This document shows positions 1-8,879 of a DNA stretch of 64,000 bases, piece by piece. Below the pieces are notes generated by a model. The model saw nothing but the letters and a program-made list of their open reading frames with translations. It was not told where the DNA came from and searched no databases. Each line of letters begins with the position of its first letter. Within the stretch, counting starts at the first letter, position 1. A program made the position numbers and the translations under genes. The stretch is from Streptacidiphilus sp. PB12-B1b (GTDB lineage Bacteria; Actinomycetota; Actinomycetes; Streptomycetales; Streptomycetaceae): NCBI RefSeq assembly GCF_014084125.1, contig NZ_CP048405.1, positions 7,068,001 to 7,132,000 on the forward strand. Reading direction: 5' to 3'.

Positions 1-530
1 TCTTCACTCGCTCCACCTTCACACCAACCTGAACCGCATGCCAACACATTCAAACACAATGACTCAGTACCCAACAGATGCAGGGTCGGTGATCTCCCCG
101 ACCCCCGAGCGGGGCGCGCAGACGCGCGGACGCGCAGGCGAGAGCGGAGCAGCGGGCGCGGGCCGCGAGGGGAGACGGCCGTGCGCGGGCCGGGCACGGC
201 GGCGCAGGCGCGCAACGCCGGGCAGGCCCGTAGCGCCGCCCAGGCAGGCGGGCGGTGCAGGGCGGCGTGGGGCGGGTGAGCGCGGAACGGCGGGTGCGCT
301 GCGGGCGGACGCGAGCGGACGCGCGCAGCGGGCACCTGAGCCCGGTCCGGCGTGAGCCGCACCGGCGACCGTGTGCGGCCCGGCGGCACCAGTCGGTATC
401 AGGGGCGGCACCGCACCAGCGACCGGCACGTGGTGCATCGCCCGGCGGCCGACCTCCGGCCGCAGGGCGCCGTCCAGCTGCCGACCTCCCGCCCCACGAG
501 GGCCTGCCAGGCGGGCGGCGGGGGCGGCGG
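1..530. other. Non-coding left edge
   Basis: I see no convincing gene in this stretch. Bases 100-520 are extremely GC-rich with short CGCGGACGCG-like direct repeats, and open frames there on both strands lack a family resemblance or a ribosome binding site. The first 75 bases are clearly richer in A and T. On the minus strand they carry AAGGTGGAG a few bases before a GTG at base 7, so the leftmost bases may be the promoter, ribosome binding site and first codons of a leftward gene lying outside the window. Only two codons would be visible, so this cannot be confirmed. Confidence 0.4.
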
Positions 531-1199
531 TCAGGGTTCTGGGGGGAGGTCCAGTAGGCCGGTGCGGGCGGCGAGGGCGGCTGCTTCGAGGCGGGTGCGG
601 ACGCCCAGCTTCATCAGCACCCGCTGCACATGCGTCCGGGCCGTGCTCGGGGCTATCGCCATGCCGTCCGCGATCTCGCGGGTGTCCTCTCCCTCGGCGA
701 TCCGTATCAGCACCTGGACCTCGCGGCGGGTCAGCACCCGCAGCAGCCGGACCGCCTCGTCGTCCGGCTCGGCGGCGGGCCGCAGCAGGTGCTCGAAGAC
801 CGACTGCAGCAGGTCCGGGGCGATCGCGGCCTCCCCCGCGCGGACGCGCGTCAGCGCCCGCTCGACGACCTCGATCCGCTCGTCCTGCCGCACGTACCCC
901 GCCGCGCCCGCGGCCAGCGCCGCGGCGACCCCGGCCAGGTGCACCACGCCGCCCATGACGACGACGGCGACCTCCGGTCGCTCCCGCCGGATCCGCCGCA
1001 CCACGTCGAAGGCGGACGGCTCCTCCGGGTGCGCCATGCCCAGCAGGCAGACCTCCGGCCTGCGGTTCACCACCAGCTCCGCGGCCGACCCCACGGGGGT
1101 GCCCACGGCCAGGACCCGGTGCCCCCGCAGCCGCAGCGCCGTCGCCAGCGCCTCCGCGAGCAGTCGATGGTCGTCCATCACCACGAGCCGTACGCCCAC
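531..1199 (-). CDS. LuxR-family response regulator with degenerate receiver
   Basis: This protein of about 222 residues has a receiver-like N-terminal half and a C-terminal LuxR/NarL helix-turn-helix (LTRREVQVL, then the recognition helix region around STARTHVQRVLMKLG). The receiver keeps the acidic pair MDDH. The usual phospho-acceptor aspartate after strand 3 is replaced by glycine (CLLGMAHP), and the usual lysine near strand 5 reads GYVRQDE. It may therefore not be phosphorylated in the normal way. The GTG at 1199 was chosen because AGGGGG lies 8 bases upstream; a GTG at 1217 adds six residues. No sensor kinase gene is adjacent, so it looks like an orphan transcription factor with unknown targets. 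Confidence 0.85.
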   Translation of the reverse strand: MGVRLVVMDDHRLLAEALATALRLRGHRVLAVGTPVGSAAELVVNRRPEVCLLGMAHPEEPSAFDVVRRIRRERPEVAVVVMGGVVHLAGVAAALAAGAAGYVRQDERIEVVERALTRVRAGEAAIAPDLLQSVFEHLLRPAAEPDDEAVRLLRVLTRREVQVLIRIAEGEDTREIADGMAIAPSTARTHVQRVLMKLGVRTRLEAAALAARTGLLDLPPEP

Positions 1200-1380
1200 G
1201 GTGGCGCCCCCTCTCACTCGGCCGTTCCCGGCCGTGACGCACCATCACAGCGCATTCCGTGCACGGACCGCCAGCACTTCACCAGGTCGTCCGCATCCGA
1301 CCGCGCCGCACGGCACCGCCCACCGCCGCCAGACCCCCGCCCGGCCGCCCGCGCCGGAACGGCTTTGGCAGGCTGGACCC

Positions 1381-2043
1381 ATGCCCCCTCTCCCTGGAAC
1401 CGACGCACTGACCGACGACGCCGCCCGGATGCTCGACCGCCCCGGGCGGCGCCTGCTCGGGCTGTGCGGACCGCCCGCCGCAGGGAAGTCCGTACTCGCC
1501 CGTGCCCTCGTGGACGGAATCAACCTACGCCTCGGCACTGACACTGCCGCCTATCTGCCGCTGGACGGCTTCCACCTGTCCAACCGTCAGCTGGAACGAC
1601 TCGGCCTCGCGGACCGCAAGGGCTCGCCGCCCAGCTTCGACGTCCACGGCTATGTCGCGCTGCTGCGCCGGGTCGGCGGGGTGCCGCCGCCGGAGCACGA
1701 CGTCTACGCGCCGGACTACGACCGCGCCCTGCACGAGCCGGTCGCCGCGCGGCACGTGATCAGGCCCGGCGTCCGGCTGGTCGTGACCGAGGGCAACTAC
1801 CTGGGGCTGGACGCCGCCGGCTGGCGCGAGGCGGCGGCACTGCTCGACGGGCTCTGGTACCTGGACGCCCCCGACGACCTGCGCGAGCAGCGGCTGGAGG
1901 AGCGGCACCGGGGCAACGGCTCCTCGGCGGAGCGCACCCGCAGCCGGATCGCCGACAACGACCGGCCCAACGGCGAGCTGGTGAAGTCCGCCCGGAGCCG
2001 CAGCCACCGGATCATCAGCGCCGGAAGCCACACGATCGGGTGA
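1381..2043 (+). CDS. P-loop nucleoside/nucleotide kinase family protein
   Basis: The 220-residue protein has a Walker A motif GPPAAGKS near residues 29-36. The following stretch (LPLDGFHLSN, then EGNYLGL and a distal DAPDDLREQRL) is typical of the uridine kinase, pantothenate kinase and fructokinase-like group of P-loop kinases. It should phosphorylate a small sugar or nucleoside-type substrate with ATP in the cytoplasm; the exact substrate cannot be read from sequence. The frame stays open far upstream, but family similarity begins at the ATG at 1381. It is transcribed away from the LuxR-type gene and ends at a strong hairpin shared with the tRNA beyond. Confidence 0.85.
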   Translation: MPPLPGTDALTDDAARMLDRPGRRLLGLCGPPAAGKSVLARALVDGINLRLGTDTAAYLPLDGFHLSNRQLERLGLADRKGSPPSFDVHGYVALLRRVGGVPPPEHDVYAPDYDRALHEPVAARHVIRPGVRLVVTEGNYLGLDAAGWREAAALLDGLWYLDAPDDLREQRLEERHRGNGSSAERTRSRIADNDRPNGELVKSARSRSHRIISAGSHTIG

Positions 2044-2052
2044 AGAAACGCC

Positions 2053-2085
2053 GTAGGCCCCCCGCCACACGGGCGGGGGGCCTAC
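2053..2085. terminator. Bidirectional hairpin terminator
   Basis: A perfect 14-bp stem (2053-2066 with 2072-2085) closes a 5-base loop between the plus-strand kinase and the minus-strand tRNA-Thr. Read leftward, it is followed by a T-rich stretch (GTTTCTTC), so it fits best as the end of the tRNA transcript. It can also stop the kinase transcript. Confidence 0.8.
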
Positions 2086-2097
2086 AGTCCTTACCGA

Positions 2098-2169
2098 GCC
2101 CCCATGCGGAATCGAACCGCAGACCTTCTCCTTACCATGGAGACGCTCTACCGACTGAGCTATAGGGGC
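2098..2169 (-). tRNA. tRNA-Thr (GGT anticodon)
   Basis: The reverse strand folds into a full 72-nt cloverleaf. It has a 7-bp acceptor stem GCCCCTA/TGGGGGC, D arm GCTC...GAGC, anticodon stem TCTCC/GGAGA with loop ATGGTAA, and T arm TGCGG TTCGATT CCGCA. The anticodon is GGT, which reads ACC threonine codons, heavily used in this genome. CCA is not encoded. It lies 22 bases downstream of the transporter gene on the same strand and ends at the hairpin at 2053-2085. Confidence 0.97.
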
Positions 2170-2191
2170 GAACGAGGAAGACAATACCGGA

Positions 2192-3496
2192 TCACTGCCC
2201 GGAGTACGAAATCGCCTCCTGGGCGGTCGCCAGCAGCGGCCCCTCCGGGTGGGGCCGGGGCAGCGCGCGGATGCAGAGCAGCGAGCAGCAGCAGGCCGCG
2301 ATCAGATACCAGCCCACCGCGTAGGAACCGACGGTGGCCGTCAGCCGGGTGGCGATCAGCGGGGCGAGGGCGCCCCCGGTGAGCGAGCCCAGGTTGTACG
2401 CGACGGACGCGCCCGAGCAGCGCACCCGGGAGGGGAACAGCGCCGGGAGGAACGCCGGGAGCGGCCCGTGCAGCAGGCCGAGCGCCACCATGGCCCCGGC
2501 CAGCGCCAGCATGATCAGGGGGGTGCGCCCGGTGTCGAGCAGCGGCACCAGCAGCGGCGCCCACAGCAGCGCGACCAGCATGCCGCAGCGGATCACCCGG
2601 CGGCGTCCGTAGCGGTCGGAGAGCAGGGCGGCGGCGTAGGTGGCCGCGCCGAGGAGGAGATTGCCGACCAGCAGCAGCCCCAGCATCCGGGTCCGCGGCA
2701 GGTGCAGGTCGGCGGTGGCGTGGGAGAGGACCCAGGTCGTGGAGACGTAGAAGAACACCGAGCCGCTGACGACGGTGCCCGCGCCCAGCAGCAGCGGCCC
2801 GCGGTGGTGGCGCAGCACGGTCAGCAGCGGCGCCCGGACGGGGCCCTCGGCGGCGGCCGCCAGGAACACCGGGGACTCCTGGACGCGGAGCCGGGCCACC
2901 AGCCCGGCCGCGACCAGGACGAGCGAGCCGAGGAACGGCAGCCGCCAGCCCCAGGCCCGGAACTCCGCCTCCGGCAGGAGCGCGGACAGCGCCCAGAACA
3001 GCCCGGTGGCCAGGGCGAAGCCCAGGCAGGGCCCGAACTGCACATAGGCCCCGTAGCGTCCGCGCCGGTCCGGCGGCGCGTGCTCGGTGGCGAGCAGGGC
3101 GGCCCCGCCGAACTCCCCGCCGAGGCCGACGCCCTGCAGGAAGCGCAGCGCGGTGAGGGTGAGCGGCGCCCACACGCCCCACGCGCCGTAGCCGGGCAGC
3201 AGGCCGACCCCGGCCGTGGACAGCCCCATGAGCAGCAGCGACCCGATCAGGACCCGCTTGCGTCCCCAGCGGTCGCCCAGGTGTCCGAACAGCACCGCCC
3301 CGGTGGGCCGCCCCAGGAAGCCCACGGCGTACACCGAGAAGGCCGCCAGCAGGCCGCCGGCCGTGCTCAGATGCGGGAAGAAGGCGCGCCCGAAGACCAG
3401 CGCGGCGGCAGTCCCGTAGATGAAGAAGTCGTAGAACTCGGTGGCGGAGCCGATGACGACGGCCGAAACCACCCGAAACGGAGGTTTATCTGACAT
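2192..3496 (-). CDS. MHS-family MFS transporter
   Basis: The 434-residue membrane protein has about 12 predicted hydrophobic helices and belongs to the metabolite:H+ symporter (MHS) branch of the major facilitator superfamily (ProP, ShiA, KgtP relatives). Visible signatures are the N-terminal SATEFYDFFIYG (residues 17-28), the motif A loop GHLGDRWGRKR (71-81) and a second copy SDRYGRRR in the C-terminal half. Members import dicarboxylates, osmolytes or aromatic acids with protons; the substrate is not predictable here. The ATG at 3496 has no clear Shine-Dalgarno but lies just after a TAAGAAT box, so the message may be leaderless or nearly so. Confidence 0.9.
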   Translation of the reverse strand: MSDKPPFRVVSAVVIGSATEFYDFFIYGTAAALVFGRAFFPHLSTAGGLLAAFSVYAVGFLGRPTGAVLFGHLGDRWGRKRVLIGSLLLMGLSTAGVGLLPGYGAWGVWAPLTLTALRFLQGVGLGGEFGGAALLATEHAPPDRRGRYGAYVQFGPCLGFALATGLFWALSALLPEAEFRAWGWRLPFLGSLVLVAAGLVARLRVQESPVFLAAAAEGPVRAPLLTVLRHHRGPLLLGAGTVVSGSVFFYVSTTWVLSHATADLHLPRTRMLGLLLVGNLLLGAATYAAALLSDRYGRRRVIRCGMLVALLWAPLLVPLLDTGRTPLIMLALAGAMVALGLLHGPLPAFLPALFPSRVRCSGASVAYNLGSLTGGALAPLIATRLTATVGSYAVGWYLIAACCCSLLCIRALPRPHPEGPLLATAQEAISYSGQ

Positions 3497-3637
3497 ATCA
3501 TCATTCTTAGCCCCGTTTCTCCGCGAAGACGATCACGCACACGGGTGATCGTCACTGGTGCGGCAGGTGGGCGTACGGGTCCTGCGGCGTGGCGGACGGC
3601 GGAGGCGGCGGCCCGGGCCGGTTCCGGCGCCGTCGGC

Positions 3638-4840
3638 TCACCACCAGCCCCACCGCGGCGACGACGGCCAGCCCGGCCACCGCGACCCCCGCGACCTCCG
3701 CCGCCGACCACCCCCGCCCGTGCCCGCGCCCGCGGCAGCCCGCGCGCCCCCCGCCGGCGCGGACGCCGCCGCCGACCCACCCGCCCGGGGCGCAGCCGGA
3801 GCGCTCGCCGCGGCAGGCACCAGCGGATTCACATCAGCGGGCCCGGGATCCCCCGGCGTGGCCAGCGCGACACGGGGGCGGATCAGGCCGTAGCCGTAGT
3901 ACGGGTCCTGGAAGCCGGGCCTGCTCCCCGCGTTGGCCGTGTTCTTCAGCACCCGGATGACCTGGTCTGCGGTCCAGGTGGGGTGCACCGACCAGATCAA
4001 CGCCGCAGAGGCCGAGGTGATCGCGGTGGAGTCGCTCGTCCCGTGTCCGTTGCAGTAGCCGGACGGCCCCACGCACGCCTCGTACATGCCCGCGCCGGGG
4101 GCACTCAGCGACACCTCCGAGCCGTGCTCCGACTCGCTCGCCACGTTCCCGTTCTTGTCCGTCTCGCTGACTCCCACAACCCCGGGGAAAGCAGCGGGGT
4201 ACTCCACGGGGTTCCCGTCCGCCCCGTCGTTGCCGACCGCAGCAACGATCAGCTTGCCCTTGGACAGCGCATAGTCGACGGCGCTGTGCACGCTCGGCTC
4301 GTTCTCTACCTGTCCCATCGAGATGTTGATGATCTGCGCGCTGCTGTCCGCTGCCGCCCGGAGGGCGGCGGACATCTGCTGCGCGAAGCTCTCCGCGAAG
4401 ACGGCCTCGTTGGCGCCCTGGGGCACGACGCGCAGCGGAAGGATGCTGGCTCCGGGCGCCAGGCCGTACATGCCCTTGCCGCTCCAGCCCTTTCCGGTGC
4501 CCGCGATGAGGCTGGCCATGGCGGTCCCGTGGCCGTTGGCGTCCGTCTCCGCGCCACCTGGGAGACCGGAGAAGTTCTGCCCCGGCAGGATCTGCCCGAC
4601 CAGGTCCGGATGGTCGGCCTTCACGCCACTGTCGATCTCGGCGATAGTGATGCCCTTGCCGGTGGAGACCGGCCAGAGCTGATCGGTGGCGTGCATGGTG
4701 GTGAGCCACCACTCCTGCGCTCGGATGGAGGAGACCGGAGCATTCGCCGTCGCGGCGGTGGAGCCGCTGAACAGCGCAGCCGCCGTAGCCGCCAGCGCAA
4801 CGCAGAGACGCGGGAGGACCCTCCTGCCGAACCGTGCCAT
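3638..4840 (-). CDS. mycP: Mycosin-type S8 serine protease, C-terminus frameshifted
   Basis: This subtilisin-family protease is of the type VII secretion mycosin kind. It starts at ATG 4840 behind AAGGAGAG, with a signal peptide (about residues 1-32). The catalytic triad is visible as D70 (EIDSG), H104 (NGHGT) and S269 (GTSDSTA), with oxyanion N204. Mycosins sit on the outer face of the membrane and stabilise or process the ESX machinery. As read, the frame ends at 3638 in an arginine/tryptophan-rich tail. The expected anchor (hydrophobic segment, VVSRRRRNRP, proline-rich tail ending HLPHQ) is present in the neighbouring frame and stops at 3552. One base is missing in the G-rich linker, about 3700-3790. 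Confidence 0.85.
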   Translation of the reverse strand: MARFGRRVLPRLCVALAATAAALFSGSTAATANAPVSSIRAQEWWLTTMHATDQLWPVSTGKGITIAEIDSGVKADHPDLVGQILPGQNFSGLPGGAETDANGHGTAMASLIAGTGKGWSGKGMYGLAPGASILPLRVVPQGANEAVFAESFAQQMSAALRAAADSSAQIINISMGQVENEPSVHSAVDYALSKGKLIVAAVGNDGADGNPVEYPAAFPGVVGVSETDKNGNVASESEHGSEVSLSAPGAGMYEACVGPSGYCNGHGTSDSTAITSASAALIWSVHPTWTADQVIRVLKNTANAGSRPGFQDPYYGYGLIRPRVALATPGDPGPADVNPLVPAAASAPAAPRAGGSAAASAPAGGARAAAGAGTGGGGRRRRSRGSRWPGWPSSPRWGWW

Positions 4841-4891
4841 CCCGCTCTCCTTCCGTGCGATCGACTGCGTCCAACCGATCGACAAGCGAAC

Positions 4892-6334
4892 CTACTCGAT
4901 CACCGCAGGGTTGGTTCCAGGCGTACCGGACGTCCAGGTCTCCTCGTCCTCGACGAGGTAGGCCGCACGACGCCCCTTGCGCTTGCTGCCGCCCATCCGT
5001 CCCATGCCGCCCATGCCCATCCCTCCGGACATCAACTCGTTGGTGCCCCGGCTATCGGCTGCGGAAGCTGCCGACTCATCGGCGACGGGGGCGCCGCTGA
5101 TCCCCGACCGGGCGGTGATCGACGCGGTGGCAGCCGACTCCCCGTAGGAACCGGAAGCCACGCCCGAGCCCGTGCCTTCGGCGAACCCGCCGCCGGCTCC
5201 CGTCTCCTCACCCACGGCCGCCGCCCCGAAGCGGTTCCTGCCAGGGGCGGAACCGACCGCACCGCCGCTGATCCCGCTGCCGGTGACGTCGATGCCTCCG
5301 TCGGCGGGCGGCGTACCGCCGAACTCCCCACCGCCTCCCGGTGGGATGGGCGCGACCGGAGGCGGCAGCACCGTGGTTCCACCCCCGGTCGGGCCGCTCC
5401 CCGCACCGCCACTACCGGGAGTGCCGGGCGTGCCGGGCGGCGGAGGAGGAGTCGGCGGGTTCGCGCCCTGGAGCGTGGTGGACCCGCCGCTGCCGCCGGT
5501 CACCGGGGGCGGGACGGGTACGAGGGTCGTACCGCCCGGGCCGGAGTGGGAACCGGCCGAGGAGTCGTCCTTGGAGACCGATCCCGGGTTCGGAACAGCG
5601 GCAGGGCGGTACGCCGTGGTCGAGCGCGATCCCGACCCGCCGACCCCCGGCTGGTTCTCCAGGGACCCGTAGTAGCCCCCGCCCTTGGGGGGCATCAGGG
5701 CACCGGGGAGGGGCGGGAAGGTGGGGACGGTGCTGACGCCCATGGTGGAGACCGCGCCGACGTAGGAGCCGCCGAGGCTCTCCATCTGGCTGAGGGCCTC
5801 CTGGTAGGCCGACTCCACGTTGGCCTGGGCGGCGAACGCCTGCTTCTGGGTGATGCCGCCGGGCGGGACCACCACGAGGCCCGAGACGGCCGGGTCCTTG
5901 ACGCTGCCGTCGAAGTTCAGGCCGGAGTCGACGGAGAAGCGCTGCTGCTGCTTGAAGGCGCTGACGGTCGCCATGTCCGCGTGCGGGACGGGCGGCATGC
6001 CCGCCTGCGCGGTGCCCAGCTGCTGGCCGGCCATGGTGATGGCGACACTGGTGTTGTTCGCGTAGCCGGCCAGCGTGTCCGTGGACGAGATGACCTGCCG
6101 CGCCCAGCCGGTGAACGAGTCGGCCGCCGAGCCGGTCCACTGAAGGCCGTTGATGTGCTGGGAGAGGTCGTCGGCCAGCGACTGGATCTGGGTGCTGGCG
6201 GCGGCCAGGGTGTCGCCGACGGCGAGGACCGACTTGGGGTCGGCGGCGGCGATCATGCCGTGCAGTTCCTCGTGCGAGGACTTCTCGAAGTCGGTGACCG
6301 GGCTCCAGCTGTCGGAGCCGCCCGGTTCTCTCAT
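4892..6334 (-). CDS. WXG100-like type VII secretion substrate with Pro/Gly-rich tail
   Basis: The 480-residue protein has an N-terminal helical WXG100/PPE-like region. Helices around residues 20-110 contain LQWTGSAADSFTGWAR, matching the W-x-G turn of ESX substrates. A second helical stretch (about 160-195) is followed by roughly 220 residues dominated by Pro, Gly, Ser and Thr. The extreme C-terminus has a GMGGMGRMGG run and the acidic motif YLVEDEETW, which I recall at the C-termini of other actinomycete type VII locus proteins. It starts 30 bases after the upstream small gene and ends 51 bases before the mycosin, so the three are probably one operon. The role is likely a secreted or wall-exposed ESX component; its toxin or adhesin nature is unknown. 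Confidence 0.75.
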   Translation of the reverse strand: MREPGGSDSWSPVTDFEKSSHEELHGMIAAADPKSVLAVGDTLAAASTQIQSLADDLSQHINGLQWTGSAADSFTGWARQVISSTDTLAGYANNTSVAITMAGQQLGTAQAGMPPVPHADMATVSAFKQQQRFSVDSGLNFDGSVKDPAVSGLVVVPPGGITQKQAFAAQANVESAYQEALSQMESLGGSYVGAVSTMGVSTVPTFPPLPGALMPPKGGGYYGSLENQPGVGGSGSRSTTAYRPAAVPNPGSVSKDDSSAGSHSGPGGTTLVPVPPPVTGGSGGSTTLQGANPPTPPPPPGTPGTPGSGGAGSGPTGGGTTVLPPPVAPIPPGGGGEFGGTPPADGGIDVTGSGISGGAVGSAPGRNRFGAAAVGEETGAGGGFAEGTGSGVASGSYGESAATASITARSGISGAPVADESAASAADSRGTNELMSGGMGMGGMGRMGGSKRKGRRAAYLVEDEETWTSGTPGTNPAVIE

Positions 6335-6364
6335 CGTTCTCTCCCCCTGTCCTCGATGGTTCGG

Positions 6365-6856
6365 TCAGCTCGGCCGCGTCGCCGTCGGCGACGGGGAGGC
6401 GGAGGGCTCCGCGGGCTTCGCGGGCTTGGAGGCGGCGGCGAGTTGCTGGTCGACGGTCCAGTCGGTCTGGGAGGGCGGGGGTTGGGCGGCGGTCGTCTGG
6501 GTCTGGATGTCCCAGAGCTTGGCGATCTGTTCGGCTTCGACGTTGCGGTAGCCGACCTGGGACACCTGGAGGGTGATGTCCATGGCGTTGATCTGGTCGG
6601 TCAGCGTCTGCGACAGCTGCTGCAGCTGGGTGTGGACGGCCGAGTAACGGGTCATCAGGAGTTCCACCTCCTGGAATCCGGTGCCCAGGTGAGCGGCGGT
6701 CAGCTGCTGGGACGCGATGGCACCCGGTGCGGCCGGGCCGGCGTCCAGGGACGCGAGCAGGCCGTTCACCCGGTCCCGGAACGCGGTCAGGGTCTCGACT
6801 TCGACGCTGACCGCGCTCGACGGGCCGGTGTCCGGTGTTCCGCTGTTGTTCGTCAT
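6365..6856 (-). CDS. Small helical type VII locus protein
   Basis: The 163-residue protein begins at the ATG at 6856 behind GGGGGAG; an upstream GTG at 6871 adds five residues without a better site. Residues 15-115 are predicted to be long amphipathic helices with regularly spaced hydrophobics. The last 45 residues are rich in Pro, Ala, Ser and Lys. There is no signal peptide or membrane segment. Length, helical make-up and position directly before the WXG100-like protein suggest a partner or chaperone that pairs with it, as ESX substrates usually work in helical-hairpin pairs. That is inferred from context only. Confidence 0.65.
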   Translation of the reverse strand: MTNNSGTPDTGPSSAVSVEVETLTAFRDRVNGLLASLDAGPAAPGAIASQQLTAAHLGTGFQEVELLMTRYSAVHTQLQQLSQTLTDQINAMDITLQVSQVGYRNVEAEQIAKLWDIQTQTTAAQPPPSQTDWTVDQQLAAASKPAKPAEPSASPSPTATRPS

Positions 6857-6950
6857 GTGGCTCCCCCGCACACATCTCCCACTCGGTGCACAGGAAAAGC
6901 TACCCCACCCCCGCGTCGGCGCAATGCCGGCCGGGCCGGGCCGGGGCGGG

Positions 6951-8750
6951 TCAGGCGTCGACGTCCTCGGCCAGCTCCAGCCAGGTCAGTTCGAGGGCCT
7001 CGCGCTCGTCCTTGAGCGCCCGCAGCTTGGCGTCCAGGTCGGCGACCCTGCCGAAGTCGGCGGCGTGCTCGGCCATCTGCTCGTGCAGCTTGGCCTCGTC
7101 CTTGTCGAGCTTGACGATCTGACGCTCGATCCGCTGGAGCTCCTTCTTGGCCGCGCGGGTGTCGCCGGTCTTCTTGGGGAAGCTCGCGGCCGGGGCCGAG
7201 GCCGCCGCCTGCTCGGCGATGACGTGGCGGCGCTCCAGGTACTCGTCGATGCCCTTGGGCATCATCCGCAGCGCCCGGTCGCCCAGCAGCGCGTACACCA
7301 CGTCGGTGGTGCGCTCGATGAAGTAGCGGTCGTGGCTGACGATGACCAGCGAGCCGGGCCAGCCGTCGAGCAGGTCCTCCAGCTGGCTGAGGGTCTCGAT
7401 GTCGAGGTCGTTGGTGGGCTCGTCCATGAACAGGACGTTGGGCTCGTCCATCAGCAGCCGCAGCAGCTGGAGCCGGCGGCGCTCACCGCCGGAGAGGTCG
7501 CCGACCGGCGTCCACTGCTTCTCCTTGGTGAAGCCGAAGGTCTCGCAGAGCTGGCTGGCGGACATCTCGCGGCCCTTGCCGAGGTCGACCCGGCCGCGGA
7601 TCTGCTCGACCGACTCCAGCACCCGCAGCGTCGCCGGGAGTTCCGCGACCTCCTGCGAGAGGTACGCCAGCTTCACGGTCTTGCCGACGACGACCCGGCC
7701 GGCGGCGGGCTGCAGGTCGCTGTCGCTGGCCCAGGCCGCCTGCATGGCGCGCATCAGCGAGGTCTTGCCCGCGCCGTTGACGCCGACCAGGCCGACCCGG
7801 TCGCCGGGGCCGAGGTTCCAGGTGAGGTGCTCCAGCAGGATCTTGGGCCCGGCCTGGACCGTGACGTCCTCCAGCTCGAAGACGGTCCGGCCGAGGCGCG
7901 AGTTGGCGAACTTCATCAGCTCGGCGCGGTCGCGCGGCGGCGGGACGTCCGCGATCAGCTCGTTGGCGGCCTCGACCCGGAACCGGGGCTTGGAGGTGCG
8001 GGCGGGCGCGCCGCGCCGCAGCCAGGCCAGCTCCTTGCGGACCAGGTTCTGCCGCTTGGTCTCCTCGGTGCTGGCGATCCGCTCGCGCTCGGCCCGGGCG
8101 AAGACGTAGTCGGAGTAGCCGCCCTCGTACTCGTGCACGGCGCCGGCCTGGACGTCCCACATCCGGGTGCAGACCTGGTCCAGGAACCAGCGGTCGTGGG
8201 TGACCACGACCAGCGCCGAGCGGCGGGCGCGCAGGTGCCCGGCGAGCCAGGCGATGCCCTCGACGTCGAGGTGGTTGGTGGGCTCGTCCAGGACCAGCAG
8301 GTCCGGCTCGGCGATGAGCAGCTTGGCGAGGGCGATCCGGCGGCGCTCGCCGCCGGAGAGCGGGCCGATGACGGTGTCCAGGCCCTGGGCGAAGCCGGGC
8401 AGGTCCAGGCCGCCGAAGAGGCCGGTGAGCACGTCGCGGATCTTGGCGTTGCCGGCCCACTCGTGGTCGGCCTGGTCGCGGATGACCTCGTGCCGGATGG
8501 TGGCGGCCGGGTCGAGCGAGTCGCTCTGGGTGAGCGCGCCGATGCGCAGGCCGCCGACGTGGGTGACCCGGCCGGTGTCGGCCTCCTCCAGCTTGGCCAT
8601 GATCCGGGTGAGGGTGGTCTTGCCGTCGCCGTTGCGGCCGACGACGCCGATCCGGTCGCCCTCGCTGACTCCGACGGACACGCCGTCGAGGACGGCGCGC
8701 GTGCCGTACACCTTGGTGACGGCTTCGACGGTGACGAGGTTGACTGCCAC
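6951..8750 (-). CDS. ABC-F family ATPase (Uup-like)
   Basis: The 599-residue protein is a soluble duplicated ABC ATPase without membrane helices. It has Walker A motifs GRNGDGKTT (residues 38-46) and GVNGAGKTS, two LSGGERRR signatures, and Walker B boxes LDEPTNHLD and MDEPTNDLD. The basic C-terminal segment (about 540-599) is a predicted coiled coil like that of Uup. ABC-F proteins act on the ribosome or on branched DNA and do not transport. The first Walker A has Asp where Gly or Ser is usual (NGDGKTT). It is followed by ispE after a 129-base gap. Confidence 0.92.
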   Translation of the reverse strand: MAVNLVTVEAVTKVYGTRAVLDGVSVGVSEGDRIGVVGRNGDGKTTLTRIMAKLEEADTGRVTHVGGLRIGALTQSDSLDPAATIRHEVIRDQADHEWAGNAKIRDVLTGLFGGLDLPGFAQGLDTVIGPLSGGERRRIALAKLLIAEPDLLVLDEPTNHLDVEGIAWLAGHLRARRSALVVVTHDRWFLDQVCTRMWDVQAGAVHEYEGGYSDYVFARAERERIASTEETKRQNLVRKELAWLRRGAPARTSKPRFRVEAANELIADVPPPRDRAELMKFANSRLGRTVFELEDVTVQAGPKILLEHLTWNLGPGDRVGLVGVNGAGKTSLMRAMQAAWASDSDLQPAAGRVVVGKTVKLAYLSQEVAELPATLRVLESVEQIRGRVDLGKGREMSASQLCETFGFTKEKQWTPVGDLSGGERRRLQLLRLLMDEPNVLFMDEPTNDLDIETLSQLEDLLDGWPGSLVIVSHDRYFIERTTDVVYALLGDRALRMMPKGIDEYLERRHVIAEQAAASAPAASFPKKTGDTRAAKKELQRIERQIVKLDKDEAKLHEQMAEHAADFGRVADLDAKLRALKDEREALELTWLELAEDVDA

Positions 8751-8879
8751 GGGTGCTCTGCTCCTGCTGGGCTGGGGGACCTGCTCCGGCCTCCCAGCCT
8801 AGTCGGCGCGGGGACCGGGACGCGCGGACGGGCGGCCCCGGCCGGGAAGGGCAGCCGCGCGGCCGGGACGGACGGGGGG

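Noticed and set aside
352..1380. Upstream in-frame extension of the P-loop kinase
   Set aside because: The extension is antisense to the LuxR-type gene and lacks similarity; kinase homology begins at ATG 1381.
3545..7015. 1156-codon open frame on the plus strand opposite the type VII operon
   Set aside because: It lies antisense to three genes with clear family motifs and start sites, has no domain, and such frames are expected from G/C bias at third positions.
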